A DNA stretch of 64,000 nt from UBA9300 sp032260385 (GTDB lineage Bacteria > Bacteroidota > Bacteroidia > Bacteroidales > VadinHA17). Location: positions 51,664 to 115,663 of the forward strand of contig JAVVEL010000006.1 of assembly GCA_032260385.1 (NCBI GenBank). The letters run 5' to 3'. The notes beneath the pieces are model-generated. The model was not told where the DNA came from and ran no database searches. It was given only the letters and a program-made list of their open reading frames with translations. The translations under genes and the position numbers were made by a program. Shown here piece by piece: positions 24,806 through 34,685 of the stretch; position 1 is the stretch's first letter; the number at the start of each line of letters is the position of its first letter.

Positions 24806-27721
24806 AGCCTCATGCAGTACCTGTACGGGATGCAAGGCCTTTCGTGCTGTTCCGTCCTTTATCTGGTGCCTGCAGCTTGTCCCGGGAGCTGCTATAATTA
24901 CATCATCACCCGAAGCCCTGACAGTCGGAAACAATACCAGCTCACCTACTTTCATTGACAGATCATAATGCTCTTTTTCATAGCCGAAAGACCCGGCCAT
25001 GCCACAACAACCCGACGGTATTTCCTTTACGCTATAGTTTGCAGGTATTGAAAGCATCTCTTTAGTGCTTGATGTACTGGCGACAGCCTTCTGCTGGCAA
25101 TGGCCATGCAGTAATATCTGTTTTGAATCTGTGCTGAACATGGATGATTTGATATTGCCTTTTTTAAACTCGCGGCAGATAAATTCATCAATAAGTAAAG
25201 CGTTTTCTGACAGGCTTATGGCTTGTGAACGTAATTCTTCACTTACCAGCTCCGGAAACTCATCCCTGAATCCCAGTATGGCCGAGGGCTCAATTCCAAG
25301 GAGGGGGCTTTCTTCGCTTATGAGCGGAGCCAGCATAATAACGTTATCCGTGGCAATCCCGGCCGCTTTCCTCAATAATCCCTTTGACAGGAATGACCGG
25401 GCACTCAGATTGTGATCGGGGATTCTTATGCTGTAGCCCAGGGAAGTTAATAACTTTATGGACTGGATACCTGCCAGGGTGTCATTGTAGTTGGTAAACT
25501 CATCAGCAAAAATATATACCTTCTTGGTGGGATTTACCGGATTAAGCAGGGGAAGATTCTTTTTTGCCCATTTCTTGAGAGTGGTCCTGTATATAAGTGG
25601 CATAGAACGTTCTTTTGCAAAGCCAATCACCTGCTTTACCAGACCTGAAAAGAACCTGTTCTTAAGAAAGAAATTATAAATTGAGGGTATAATGGAACCC
25701 AGTTTATTTATGGTGCTTATGTAGGCTATAAGCAAGGTCCGTAAGGGTACCCTGTGCCTGTCGTACCAGTGCTGCATGAATTCAGCCTTCAGCTTTGCCA
25801 TATCCACATTCGAAGGACATTCACTTTTGCATCCCTTACATGAAAGACATAAGTCAAGTATACTGTATATCCCGGGATGATCCCATCCATTGCCCGGTTT
25901 ATTGAGAAATTCCCTCAGGACATTTGCCCTTGCCCTGGTGGTGTTCATCTCATCCCTGGTGGCCATATAGCTTGGACACATAGTGCCTCCGATAATCTCA
26001 CTCTTCCTGCAGTCGCCTGAGCCATTGCATTTCTCTGCTGCCCTGATATATCCGTCAGTGTCATCAAACCTGAAACAGGTGTCAGGTTCCTTAACTTCCT
26101 GACCGGGGATGTAGCGCAGACAGGTATTCATAGGTGGTGTATCAATAATCTTTCCCGGGTTTAATATCCCATCCGGGTCCCAGGTGTATTTTACCTCCCT
26201 AAGAGTATCGTATATCTTTTTCCCCATCATCAGGGGAATGAATTCACCCCTTAACCTGCCATCCCCATGTTCGCCGCTTAGTGAGCCCCTGTATTTTTTT
26301 ACCAGCATGGCAGTCTCCATTCCAAGGGTATGGAACAATTCTACATCACCTTCTTCCTTAAGATTCAAAACAGGCCGCAGGTGCAACTCTCCTGTGCCTA
26401 TATGAGCATGATAAACACATTCTTTTTTATATTTTGCCAGCATATTGTCAAACTCACGCATATACCGGGGTAAAAGTTCAACGCTCACCGCTGTATCTTC
26501 CAGCAGGCTAACAGGTTTAGCATCACCCTTCATGTTACCAAGGACTCCTACACCGGCTTTTCTTAGATTCCAGACCTTAGGTATGTCCTCGCCCCATATC
26601 CTTGGGAAGGCATATCCATAAGCCTCTTTCCTCATGGCTGCTTCCATCGAATCACAGATTGCATTTATCTCTTCCCGTGTCCGGCGTGCAAATTCAACTA
26701 TTAATATAGCTCCCGGTTTACCTTCGAGAAAAAATCTGTTTTTTCTTTGCTCAATATTATCCCCGGTGAGATCCAGTATCTTATCATCCATCATTTCTAC
26801 TGCATCGGGATCATGCTGAAGGGCAATGAGATTGGCTTTATATGCTTCGTCCCTTTCTTTCAGATGGACACAACACAGAACTTTAACAGGGGGTGGGAGA
26901 GGTACCAGGTTAAGCTTGATCTCGCTTATTATGGCTAGAGTCCCTTCTGATCCGGCTATCAGCCTTGCAAAATTGATTCTGGTTTTGCTGTCCATGTTAA
27001 AAACAGAGGTTTCCAGCATCAGGTCAAGGGCATAGCCCGTGTTTCTCCTGGGTACACCAGGATCAGGGTATTCCTTCCTGATCTCAGCTGCCATTTCCTT
27101 ATCTGACAATATCTCATTTAGTTTGCTGTAAATCCTTCCTTCCAGGTTGTTTAAATCGCATTTTCTCCTGAATTCATCATCCTTGAGCTCGCTGAACACT
27201 ACAGTGCTGCCGTCACTGAGCATGGCTTTTACCTCAATTGTATGCTCGCGGGTACTGCCATATCTGAGTGAATGCAGGCCGCAGGCGTTGTTTCCGAGCA
27301 TTCCCCCAATGGTGCACCTGTTTGCTGTGGATGTTTCAGGACCGAAGAATAAACCATATCCGGCAAGGGTCTTGTTGAGTTCATCGGGAATAACACCCGG
27401 CTGCACCCTTACCCACCTTTCTTCGGCGTTTATCTCAAGTATTTTGTTCATGTGCCTGCTAATATCCACTACTATGCCGGACCCTACCACCTGACCTGCA
27501 AGCGAGGTGCCTGCACCCCTCATTATCAGGCTTGATTTATTGGTGTTTGCATATTCAATGAGAAGTTTAAGATCATCCTCATCGGCAGGAAAGGCTACGG
27601 CCAGGGGCTCTTCCCTGTACATTGAAGCATCAGTGCTGTAGATAGCCCTGGTTATGGTATCGTATTTTAGGCTGCCCTTAAGTGAATCTGCCAGCCTGTC
27701 AAGAGATTTATCCTGGTACAT
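24794..27721 (-). CDS. Large FAD-linked oxidase/Fe-S oxidoreductase (GlcD-GlcF-type fusion, YdiJ-like)
   Basis: A 975-residue fusion that probably oxidises a D-2-hydroxy acid. Residues of about 40-270 form the FAD-binding PCMH domain (MRGAGTSLAGQ, TIGGMLGNNACG). The FAD-oxidase C-terminal domain follows, ending at the SGEHGDGRLRGEF motif and DPDGILNPGKI. Two cysteine clusters then bind Fe-S: CNGSGDC...MCPSY and CLSCKGCKSECPSNVD. The CCG-type C terminus has LHGHCQQKA and SGCCGMAGSFGYEKEH. The architecture matches E. coli YdiJ, reported as a D-2-hydroxyglutarate dehydrogenase; lactate or glycolate are alternatives. Confidence 0.88.
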   Translation of the reverse strand: MYQDKSLDRLADSLKGSLKYDTITRAIYSTDASMYREEPLAVAFPADEDDLKLLIEYANTNKSSLIMRGAGTSLAGQVVGSGIVVDISRHMNKILEINAEERWVRVQPGVIPDELNKTLAGYGLFFGPETSTANRCTIGGMLGNNACGLHSLRYGSTREHTIEVKAMLSDGSTVVFSELKDDEFRRKCDLNNLEGRIYSKLNEILSDKEMAAEIRKEYPDPGVPRRNTGYALDLMLETSVFNMDSKTRINFARLIAGSEGTLAIISEIKLNLVPLPPPVKVLCCVHLKERDEAYKANLIALQHDPDAVEMMDDKILDLTGDNIEQRKNRFFLEGKPGAILIVEFARRTREEINAICDSMEAAMRKEAYGYAFPRIWGEDIPKVWNLRKAGVGVLGNMKGDAKPVSLLEDTAVSVELLPRYMREFDNMLAKYKKECVYHAHIGTGELHLRPVLNLKEEGDVELFHTLGMETAMLVKKYRGSLSGEHGDGRLRGEFIPLMMGKKIYDTLREVKYTWDPDGILNPGKIIDTPPMNTCLRYIPGQEVKEPDTCFRFDDTDGYIRAAEKCNGSGDCRKSEIIGGTMCPSYMATRDEMNTTRARANVLREFLNKPGNGWDHPGIYSILDLCLSCKGCKSECPSNVDMAKLKAEFMQHWYDRHRVPLRTLLIAYISTINKLGSIIPSIYNFFLKNRFFSGLVKQVIGFAKERSMPLIYRTTLKKWAKKNLPLLNPVNPTKKVYIFADEFTNYNDTLAGIQSIKLLTSLGYSIRIPDHNLSARSFLSKGLLRKAAGIATDNVIMLAPLISEESPLLGIEPSAILGFRDEFPELVSEELRSQAISLSENALLIDEFICREFKKGNIKSSMFSTDSKQILLHGHCQQKAVASTSSTKEMLSIPANYSVKEIPSGCCGMAGSFGYEKEHYDLSMKVGELVLFPTVRASGDDVIIAAPGTSCRHQIKDGTARKALHPVQVLHEALLV

Positions 27722-27844
27722 GTTGCTAAAATGATTTTAAGTGCCTAAAAATATATAATATTATCAAGCTGGTAAAACTAATTTGTTATTTGATCTGGGT
27801 CATTAAAAAAACCGGTTTCCTGACATTAATCATGTTATCGGGAC

Positions 27845-27875
27845 TTGAGGATGTAAGCATTTTTTTATACTTTTG
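27845..27875 (+). promoter_or_regulatory. Promoter of the pta-ackA-ptb-ptb-buk operon
   Basis: TTG at 27845-27847, then exactly 20 bases, then TACTTTTG at 27868-27875: a full Bacteroidota -33/-7 pair. The predicted start near 27882 leaves about 30 bases before the pta ATG. Confidence 0.65.
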
Positions 27876-27912
27876 ATGAATTATCTTTTTCTTCATAATT
27901 TACTGATATACA

Positions 27913-28908
27913 ATGAAATTAATAGATGACATAAAAGAAAAGGCCCGCCTGCTTAACAGACGCATAGTGCTGCCTGAGAGTACCGAAGAAAGAACACTCA
28001 GGGCAGCAGACAGAATTATAGCTGAAAGTCTGGCAAGGATCATTCTGATAGGTAACAGGGAAGAGATTTTAAAGCAGGCGCATGATTTAAAACTGGGGAA
28101 TATAGAGAAGGCCGAAATAGTTGATCCCCTTAGCCACGAGAAAAAAGATCTTTATGTGGATATAATGGTCGACATCAGGAAAAATAAAGGTCTTACCAGG
28201 GAGGAAGCACTGAAACTTATTGAAAATCCGCTTTACCTTTCAGTCCTGATGATAAAAAACGGAGATGCCGACGGGGAAGTGGCCGGTGCTGCCAATGCTA
28301 CCGGTGATGTGCTGAGGCCGGCCTTCCAGTATGTTAAAACCAAACCAGGTATATCGGTTGTCTCAGGTGCCTTTATTATGATACATCCTGACACTTCATT
28401 CGGCAATAAGGGGCTTATGGTATTTGCTGACTGTGCCGTTCATCCTGACCCCAACGAGAAGGAACTGGCTGAAATAGCTGTTGCGACAGCCCGGACAGCG
28501 CAATCCATACTGGGTATGGAACCCAGGGTTGCAATGCTGAGCTTCAGTACCAAAGGCAGTGCAAAGCATGAAATGGTGGACAAGGTGGTCAATGCAACAA
28601 AAATAGCAAGGGAAATGGCTCCTGATATTGAGATCGACGGTGAACTGCAGGCCGATGCTGCCCTGATAGAAGCCATAGGTAAGAAAAAAGCACCCGGAAG
28701 CAGCATTGCAGGAAGGGCAAATGTGCTCGTATTCCCATCACTGGATGTGGGTAATATAGCATATAAACTGGTACAGCGCCTGGGTAATACGGAAGCGGTG
28801 GGGCCAATTCTGCAGGGCATGGCGGCCCCTATTAATGACCTTTCAAGGGGTTGCTCGGTGGATGATATAGTCAGCATGGTGGCAATTACTGCAACACAGT
28901 CTGCCTAG
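27913..28908 (+). CDS. pta: Phosphate acetyltransferase
   Basis: Converts acetyl-CoA and phosphate to acetyl phosphate. The short (331-residue) form contains only the PTA_PTB domain, with the N-terminal RRIVLPESTEERTLRAAD, the DGEVAGAANATGDVLRPA signature and the C-terminal MAAPINDLSRGCSVDDIV. It is the first gene of a five-gene fermentation operon and works with AckA to gain one ATP per acetyl-CoA. A gap of 103 bases separates it from ackA. Confidence 0.95.
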   Translation: MKLIDDIKEKARLLNRRIVLPESTEERTLRAADRIIAESLARIILIGNREEILKQAHDLKLGNIEKAEIVDPLSHEKKDLYVDIMVDIRKNKGLTREEALKLIENPLYLSVLMIKNGDADGEVAGAANATGDVLRPAFQYVKTKPGISVVSGAFIMIHPDTSFGNKGLMVFADCAVHPDPNEKELAEIAVATARTAQSILGMEPRVAMLSFSTKGSAKHEMVDKVVNATKIAREMAPDIEIDGELQADAALIEAIGKKKAPGSSIAGRANVLVFPSLDVGNIAYKLVQRLGNTEAVGPILQGMAAPINDLSRGCSVDDIVSMVAITATQSA

Positions 28909-29011
28909 CTTTTATGCAAACTCTGTTTTAAGTGGCCCACGGGCTCCCTATATTAAATTCTTATTAGTATATTGTCGTTCCTAAGTTTTATTCTCAAAAT
29001 GTAAAATAATT

Positions 29012-30235
29012 ATGGTAATTCTCGTCCTCAATTGCGGTAGCTCTTCTATTAAATACCAGGTCTTCAATGTTAGCAATGGCGCTGAAGTTATGGCCAGGGG
29101 CCTTGTTGAACGTATAGGTCTTATGGATAGTATTCTCACTCACAAGCCTGCCGGTAAAGATCCTTATAAGACTGTTACTGATATACCCGACCATACCATC
29201 GGCATAAACCTGGTTATAGAAGCTCTTACACATAAGCAATGGGGCGTTATTAAAGATGTGAAGGATATTATTGCTGTTGGCCACAGGGTGGCACACGGTG
29301 GAGAAAATTTTACCGAAAGCGTGCTCATCGATAATAAGGTAAAAAAAGATATCGAAAGGTGTGGTGAGCTGGCTCCCCTCCATAACCCTGCCAACCTGAA
29401 GGGTATACTGTCTGTGGAAAAGCTGGTGCCCGGGGTGCCCCAGGTGGCTGTTTTTGATACATCCTTCCACCAGACTATGCCGGATTATGCCTATATGTAT
29501 GCTATCCCTTATGAATATTATATAAAGTACAAGATCCGCAAATACGGTTTTCATGGCACAAGTCATAAGTTTGTAGCTAAAAAAGCTGCAGACATACTGG
29601 GACGGGATTTCAAAAGCCTCAAAATAATAACCTGCCACCTTGGTAACGGTGCCTCTGTGGCTGCAATTAAGGATGGTAAATCAATTGATACATCTATGGG
29701 ATTTACTCCTGTGGACGGGCTTATTATGGGAACAAGGACGGGAGAAATTGATCCCGGAGTACTCATTTATATAGCCGATAAAGAGGATCTTAACGTACAG
29801 GGTGTAAGCAATATGATAAATAAGAAAAGCGGGGTAATGGGTATTAGCAATATTTCATCTGATATGCGTGACCTTGAGCTGGCGGCAGCCTCAGGTAATA
29901 ATAGAGCTGTACTCGCCCTGGATATGTATGCCTATAAAGTCAAAAAATTCATAGGAGCTTATATCGCAGCTCTTAACGGACTTGATTTGCTTGTTTTTAC
30001 GGGGGGAGTGGGTGAGAATGATTTTAACGTCAGAAAGATGATATGCTCCGATATGGAATACCTGGGTATTGAGTTTGACAGTGAGATAAACCATGAGAAA
30101 AAGAGCCAGGATTTGGTCATATCAAAACCTTCGTCCAGAGTGAAAGTTATGGTTGTTACAACAAATGAAGAACTGGTTATAGCAACTGATACAAAGAATA
30201 TTGTTACATCTAAGAAAAAAATTAATACAGACTAA
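29012..30235 (+). CDS. ackA: Acetate kinase
   Basis: Transfers phosphate from acetyl phosphate to ADP, forming acetate and ATP. ASKHA-fold signatures are clear: VLNCGSSSIKYQVF at the N terminus, GHRVAHGGE, FDTSFHQTMP, YGFHGTSHKFV, ITCHLGNGASVAAI, MGFTPVDGLIMGTRTGEIDP (as two adjacent motifs) and FTGGVGEND. Length (407) is typical. The next gene, ptb, starts one base after its stop codon. Confidence 0.97.
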   Translation: MVILVLNCGSSSIKYQVFNVSNGAEVMARGLVERIGLMDSILTHKPAGKDPYKTVTDIPDHTIGINLVIEALTHKQWGVIKDVKDIIAVGHRVAHGGENFTESVLIDNKVKKDIERCGELAPLHNPANLKGILSVEKLVPGVPQVAVFDTSFHQTMPDYAYMYAIPYEYYIKYKIRKYGFHGTSHKFVAKKAADILGRDFKSLKIITCHLGNGASVAAIKDGKSIDTSMGFTPVDGLIMGTRTGEIDPGVLIYIADKEDLNVQGVSNMINKKSGVMGISNISSDMRDLELAAASGNNRAVLALDMYAYKVKKFIGAYIAALNGLDLLVFTGGVGENDFNVRKMICSDMEYLGIEFDSEINHEKKSQDLVISKPSSRVKVMVVTTNEELVIATDTKNIVTSKKKINTD

Positions 30236-30236
30236 C

Positions 30237-31139
30237 ATGACCCTGAAAAAGTTAAGTGAGCTGCAGAAATTACTTGACAATAAACCTGTTAAGCGCGTTG
30301 CCCTGGCGGCAGCACACGATAGCCAGTCTCTTGGGGCCGTCCTGAAAGCCGCAACCAATAAATTTATACAACCTGTCCTTATCGGTGATGAAAAAGAAAT
30401 AAGAAGACTGGCCCGGGAAGCTAATCAGAACCTCGATGGAATTAAGATTATAAATGAACCTGATGTAGAAAAAACTTCAGAAATAGCAGTCAAAATGGTG
30501 CATAACAGGGAGGCCGATGTACTGATGAAGGGGAAAGTGGGTACATCTACACTGCTGAAGCATTTACTTGATAAAAACTGGGGATTGAGAACCGGGAACC
30601 TCCTGTCGCATTTTGCTATTTTCGAGGTGAAAACCTACCATAAACTCATTGCCGTTACTGATGTTGCAATGAATATTTCACCTAACCTGCAAGAAAAAAT
30701 ATCAATTATAAATAATTCTGTATCATGCCTTAACATGCTTGGTATTGACATGCCTAAAGTGGCTGTCCTGGGTGCGGTGGAAATGGTCAATGAGAGCATG
30801 CAGGCTACACTCGATGCGGCCCTGCTATCCAAAATGAACCAGAGAGACCAGATTAAGAACTGTATTATCGACGGCCCTCTTGCCTTTGATAATGCAATCA
30901 GCCTTGAGAGTGCAATACACAAAGGAATTAAATCTGAAGTGGCCGGTGATACCGACCTTTTGCTTATGCCCGACATTGAAGTGGGTAATGTGCTTTATAA
31001 ATCCCTGGTTTTCTTTGCCAAAGCTAAAGTAGCCTCCGTTATTCTGGGCGCAGCAGCCCCCATTGTACTTACTTCGCGATCCGACAGCGAACAGGCAAAA
31101 TATGATAGCCTGCTGCTGGCGGCTGCAACAGCAAAATAA
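30237..31139 (+). CDS. ptb: Phosphate butyryltransferase, copy 1
   Basis: PTA_PTB-family enzyme of 300 residues that would convert butyryl-CoA or branched acyl-CoA to the acyl phosphate. Signatures are ALAAAHDSQSLGAVL, ADVLMKGKVGTSTLLKHLL, LSHFAIFEV, VAVLGAVEMVNESM, IIDGPLAFDNAIS and APIVLTSRSDS. The ATG at 30237 is preferred over an upstream in-frame start that would overlap ackA. It is followed after 7 bases by a diverged second copy. Confidence 0.9.
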   Translation: MTLKKLSELQKLLDNKPVKRVALAAAHDSQSLGAVLKAATNKFIQPVLIGDEKEIRRLAREANQNLDGIKIINEPDVEKTSEIAVKMVHNREADVLMKGKVGTSTLLKHLLDKNWGLRTGNLLSHFAIFEVKTYHKLIAVTDVAMNISPNLQEKISIINNSVSCLNMLGIDMPKVAVLGAVEMVNESMQATLDAALLSKMNQRDQIKNCIIDGPLAFDNAISLESAIHKGIKSEVAGDTDLLLMPDIEVGNVLYKSLVFFAKAKVASVILGAAAPIVLTSRSDSEQAKYDSLLLAAATAK

Positions 31140-31146
31140 ATAGTGT

Positions 31147-32061
31147 ATGATTACATCACTGGAACAACTCGCTGATATAGTAAAAGATCAAAAGGTAAAA
31201 CCAAAACTGGCTGTTACCTGGGCCCAGGATGAAAATACCCTTGGGGCAGTGGAAAAAGCAGTAAGAGCCAATATGATCGAAGCATGGCTCTTTGGCGACA
31301 GGTCACGGATTGAAGAGCTGGCACGTAAACTTCGCCTCGACCTTGATCTTTTTAAGCTGCAGCATGTTAATAATGAAACAGAAGCAGCCCGGGAGACAGT
31401 GAGGCTTGTGAAATCCGGTGAGGCTGATATCCTGATGAAAGGCCTCATAGGTACTGATAAATTCCTGAAAGCGGTACTTGACAAGGAAAAAGGACTGATG
31501 AAGCCAAAGGCTGTCCTTAGCTACGTTTGTGCCGTGGATGTGCCTGATTATCATAAATTGCTTTTTATCACCGATACCGCGGTATTGCCCTTCCCTGATC
31601 TTGACCAGAAAGTGGCAATGGCCGAATATGCAATCGAAATGGCAGGGAAATTCGGGATCAGTAAACCCAGGGTGGCACTAATAGGAGCTTCCGAGAAAAT
31701 GAGTAAACATTTTCAGAATGCTGTTGATTATGCCATTATGTGCAAAATGGCTGAAAGAGGCCAGATAAGCCCATGCATAATGGACGGCCCACTCGATGTT
31801 TTTCTCGCCTGCGATAAAAAAAGCCTTGAAATTAAAGGTGTTGATACAACCATAGGCGGAGATGCCGACATCCTTCTTTTCCCTTCTCTTGAGGCCTGTA
31901 ATCCATTTTATAAGGGGCTTATGCTTTTTGGAAGGGGAGAACTGGCAGGAATGCTCATGGGTACAGAGGTGCCTGTCGTATTAATGTCAAGAAGTGAAAG
32001 TGAAAAATCAAAATTCTATTGCATAGCCCTGTCATGCCTTATGTCAGGCAGAAATAATTAG
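31147..32061 (+). CDS. Phosphate butyryltransferase, diverged copy 2
   Basis: A second PTA_PTB protein (304 residues) in tandem with ptb. It shares the layout (WAQDENTLGAVEKA, ADILMKGLIGTDKFLKAVL, VALIGASEKM, IMDGPLDVFLACD, VPVVLMSRSESE), but many positions differ, including LSYVCAVDVPDYHKL where copy 1 has LSHFAIFEV. The divergence suggests a different acyl chain, for example branched-chain acyl-CoA, or a paired subunit. It lies 14 bases before buk. Confidence 0.85.
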   Translation: MITSLEQLADIVKDQKVKPKLAVTWAQDENTLGAVEKAVRANMIEAWLFGDRSRIEELARKLRLDLDLFKLQHVNNETEAARETVRLVKSGEADILMKGLIGTDKFLKAVLDKEKGLMKPKAVLSYVCAVDVPDYHKLLFITDTAVLPFPDLDQKVAMAEYAIEMAGKFGISKPRVALIGASEKMSKHFQNAVDYAIMCKMAERGQISPCIMDGPLDVFLACDKKSLEIKGVDTTIGGDADILLFPSLEACNPFYKGLMLFGRGELAGMLMGTEVPVVLMSRSESEKSKFYCIALSCLMSGRNN

Positions 32062-32075
32062 CTTAATATATTATT

Positions 32076-33149
32076 ATGGAACGACTGATACTGGCAGTAA
32101 ACCCCGGATCTACATCAACCAAATTCGGACTTTACAGTGATGATAAAATAGTATTTGACTCAACAATAAGACACAGCTCTGAAAAACTATCAGGCTTCGG
32201 TAGAATAAGTGAGCAGCTTTCCTTCAGAAAAGAATTGATAATTAAGGAACTGGAAAAACATGATATAGACATAAAGAAAATAAGTGTCGTTGTTGGAAGG
32301 GGAGGACTTCTTAAGCCTATTGAATCAGGTGTTTACCAGGTCAACCAACAGATGCTGAAAGAGCTGGAGCGAGCTGAGCGCGGCGAACATGCAAGTAACC
32401 TCGGAGGCTTGATTGCTGCTGAAATAGCAGGCGATATATCCGGGGCACTTGCCTTTATTGTCGACCCGGTTGTAGTTGATGAACTTGACGATGTGGCGCG
32501 CCTTTCCGGCCATCCCCTGCTGCAGCGTATCTCAATCTTTCATGCTCTGAACCAGAAGGCCGTGGCACGTTCATACGCAGAGTCAATAAATAAAGAGTAT
32601 GAGGATCTGAACCTCATCGTTGCTCATATGGGCGGAGGTATCAGCGTGGGAGCTCATGTGAAAGGCAGGGTGGTGGACGTTAATAATGCACTGAACGGCG
32701 AAGGACCCTTCTCACCCGAAAGGTCGGGCACATTGCCGGTGGGACAACTGGTGAAACTATGCTTCAGTGGTGAATACTCCGAAAGGGAAGTGATGAAAAT
32801 GATTAATGGCAACGGGGGAATGGTGGCTTATCTCGATACCAACAACTTTAAAGAGATATGCGAAAAAGCAGATTCCGGAGACAGGATGGCAAAACTGGTA
32901 AAGGAAGCATCATCATACCAGGTAGCGAAAGAAATAGCCGCCTGCGCCGCCGTAATGAGGGGAGAGGTGGATGCCATAATACTGACAGGAGGAATGGCTT
33001 ACGAAGATTCTCATAACGAATTTATCAGGGAAATGGTTGGCTTTATTGCCAATGTAGTGATATATCCGGGTGAAGATGAGTTGCAGGCACTGGCCCATAG
33101 CGGCTTTCTGGCACTGGATAAAAAAGTAAAAATCAAGGAATACAGGTAA
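32076..33149 (+). CDS. buk: Butyrate kinase
   Basis: ASKHA-fold kinase that makes ATP from butyryl phosphate (or isobutyryl/isovaleryl phosphate). Signatures include LAVNPGSTSTKFGLY, VVGRGGLLKPIESGVYQVN, FHALNQKAVAR, IVAHMGGGISVGAH, GPFSPERSGTLP and ILTGGMAYED. Length is 357 residues, normal for Buk. It ends the operon; together with the two Ptb proteins it completes the acyl-CoA to acid route. Confidence 0.93.
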   Translation: MERLILAVNPGSTSTKFGLYSDDKIVFDSTIRHSSEKLSGFGRISEQLSFRKELIIKELEKHDIDIKKISVVVGRGGLLKPIESGVYQVNQQMLKELERAERGEHASNLGGLIAAEIAGDISGALAFIVDPVVVDELDDVARLSGHPLLQRISIFHALNQKAVARSYAESINKEYEDLNLIVAHMGGGISVGAHVKGRVVDVNNALNGEGPFSPERSGTLPVGQLVKLCFSGEYSEREVMKMINGNGGMVAYLDTNNFKEICEKADSGDRMAKLVKEASSYQVAKEIAACAAVMRGEVDAIILTGGMAYEDSHNEFIREMVGFIANVVIYPGEDELQALAHSGFLALDKKVKIKEYR

Positions 33150-33172
33150 AGCATATTTTGCCTCATTTCTTC

Positions 33173-33868
33173 TCAGGGATTACTAACCGAAACAGGTAAG
33201 ACCTTACCATTAAAATATTTATTTCCCTCAAGGGCAAACCATCTTATGAATTCAGCCATCTCCTCAGCCTTTAAGGGTGCTTTGTAAGCCGGAAAGGCCT
33301 CTTCAAGCATTTCTGTCTGTACAGCCCCCAGTGCAAGGCAATTGAAAATTATTCCTTCCTTCTCATATTCCGAAGCAAGGCTCTCTGTCAGATTGGCCAG
33401 GGCAGCCTTCACCGCACTGTAAACAGACATCCCGGGATACCTTGAACTGCCCTGAAAACCACCCATGCTGCTAATGTTTATTATATGACTGCCCCGGTGA
33501 AACTTGCTGAATAAAGCTTTTATCAGTAACATGGGGCTCATAAAATTTGTTTCTGTCATTTGACTTATCTCCAAATAATCAAAATCCGTGAAAGGCCTGT
33601 GTATTAATAATCCTGCATTATTTATAAGTATGTCAATCTCTTTAAAATGAGAATCAACATGTTTTAAGAAGGTCTCAGGACTCCGGAGGCTTTCATTAAG
33701 GTCAGTTGCTATGTAACTGATATTGTTGAATTCTGATTCGCCACAAAGCTTCTGAAGGAGAACTTCAGTCCTTGAAACAACCAGGATGCGGTTATCCCTG
33801 TCTGCAGCAAGCGAAACGGCTGTTTCCCTGCCTATACCCTTGCTTGCTCCGGTTATTATGATATTCAT
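33173..33868 (-). CDS. Short-chain dehydrogenase/reductase
   Basis: Classical SDR of 231 residues with the NAD(P)-binding TGASKGIG, the NNAG motif (ILINNAGLL), catalytic Ser in INISSMGG and the YSAVK active-site Tyr/Lys. The substrate cannot be predicted. It converges with buk and has a minus-strand TAACTTTG box at 33920-33927. Confidence 0.88.
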   Translation of the reverse strand: MNIIITGASKGIGRETAVSLAADRDNRILVVSRTEVLLQKLCGESEFNNISYIATDLNESLRSPETFLKHVDSHFKEIDILINNAGLLIHRPFTDFDYLEISQMTETNFMSPMLLIKALFSKFHRGSHIINISSMGGFQGSSRYPGMSVYSAVKAALANLTESLASEYEKEGIIFNCLALGAVQTEMLEEAFPAYKAPLKAEEMAEFIRWFALEGNKYFNGKVLPVSVSNP

Positions 33869-33919
33869 AAATTCTTGTACTTAAATTATCATTAATGCTA
33901 AAATTTGTATTATTGCAGA

Positions 33920-33927
33920 CAAAGTTA
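33920..33927 (-). promoter_or_regulatory. Putative -7 box for the SDR gene
   Basis: TAACTTTG on the minus strand, predicted leader about 45 bases. Confidence 0.38.
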
Positions 33928-33977
33928 CATTTTTTAATCATCTGAGAGGATTGAATCAGGCTTTATAAAAATTGGAA

Positions 33978-34562
33978 ATGAAAGCGGGTATCTGTAAATA
34001 TTTCTTGTTTATTACAACAGTATTCTTTCTTTCGGTAATGAGCTGCATAGGGCAGCAGGTAAGCGAAAGAAGAAAAGCAGCCAGTCCTCCGCTGGCTGAA
34101 CGGTTATTCTTTGGAGGTAGCTTTGGCCTGCAGTTTGGCACGATTACCAATATAGAACTGTCACCGGTTGTGGGGTTCTGGCTCCTGCCTCGTCTTGCTG
34201 TGGCTGCAGGTCCCAACTGGCAATACTATAAGGATCCGGTGGGAAAAACAAGCATTTATGGAGGCAGAAGCTATCTGAGGTTTATGTTTGTTCAGGATTT
34301 CAACCGGATCATACCTCTGGGAATTAATTTCGGCTTATTCACACACGCTGAATACGAAGCTCTTAGCCTGGACTATGATTTCTGGACGGGATATTCCACG
34401 GGTGGTTCACGTATATGGCAACATAATGCACTTGTAGGACTCGGATTCAGTCAGCCCATTGGCATGAAATCATCATTTAACATATCCTTTCTCTGGGTCA
34501 TTACCGAAACGGAATACCAGTTATACGATAATCCGGAAATAAGGATAGATTTTCTCTTCTGA
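33978..34562 (+). CDS. Small outer-membrane beta-barrel-like protein
   Basis: A 194-residue exported protein. The N-terminal signal ends near VMSCIGQQ, so either signal peptidase I or lipoprotein processing (Cys23) is possible. The mature part alternates hydrophobic and polar residues with many Gly, Tyr and Trp (LFFGGSFGLQFGTITNIEL, PLGINFGLFTHAEYEAL) and ends in Phe (RIDFLF), typical of outer-membrane barrels. No family is named. The ATG at 33978 is preferred over a TTG two codons upstream. Confidence 0.7.
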   Translation: MKAGICKYFLFITTVFFLSVMSCIGQQVSERRKAASPPLAERLFFGGSFGLQFGTITNIELSPVVGFWLLPRLAVAAGPNWQYYKDPVGKTSIYGGRSYLRFMFVQDFNRIIPLGINFGLFTHAEYEALSLDYDFWTGYSTGGSRIWQHNALVGLGFSQPIGMKSSFNISFLWVITETEYQLYDNPEIRIDFLF

Positions 34563-34660
34563 CCGGGATATCCTATTATTGACTCAACCCTGAATTCCAG
34601 GGCTTCGCCTGGCTCATTACCCTCTCCCGGAAGCCCGGGATCGGTTTTCTCGGTTCTGTC
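34563..34660 (+). other. GC-rich hairpins after the outer-membrane protein gene
   Basis: Overlapping inverted repeats CCCTG/CAGGG (34588-34602) and CCAGG/CCTGG (34597-34612), then a CCCGG-rich palindrome near 34625. They may end transcription or be remains of a small repeat; no T tract follows directly. Confidence 0.35.
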
Positions 34661-34685
34661 ATTCTGGCTTGTGAAAACATTTTAA

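Noticed and set aside
28994..29638. 214-codon minus-strand reading frame
   Set aside because: Antisense shadow of ackA, whose motifs are complete on the plus strand.
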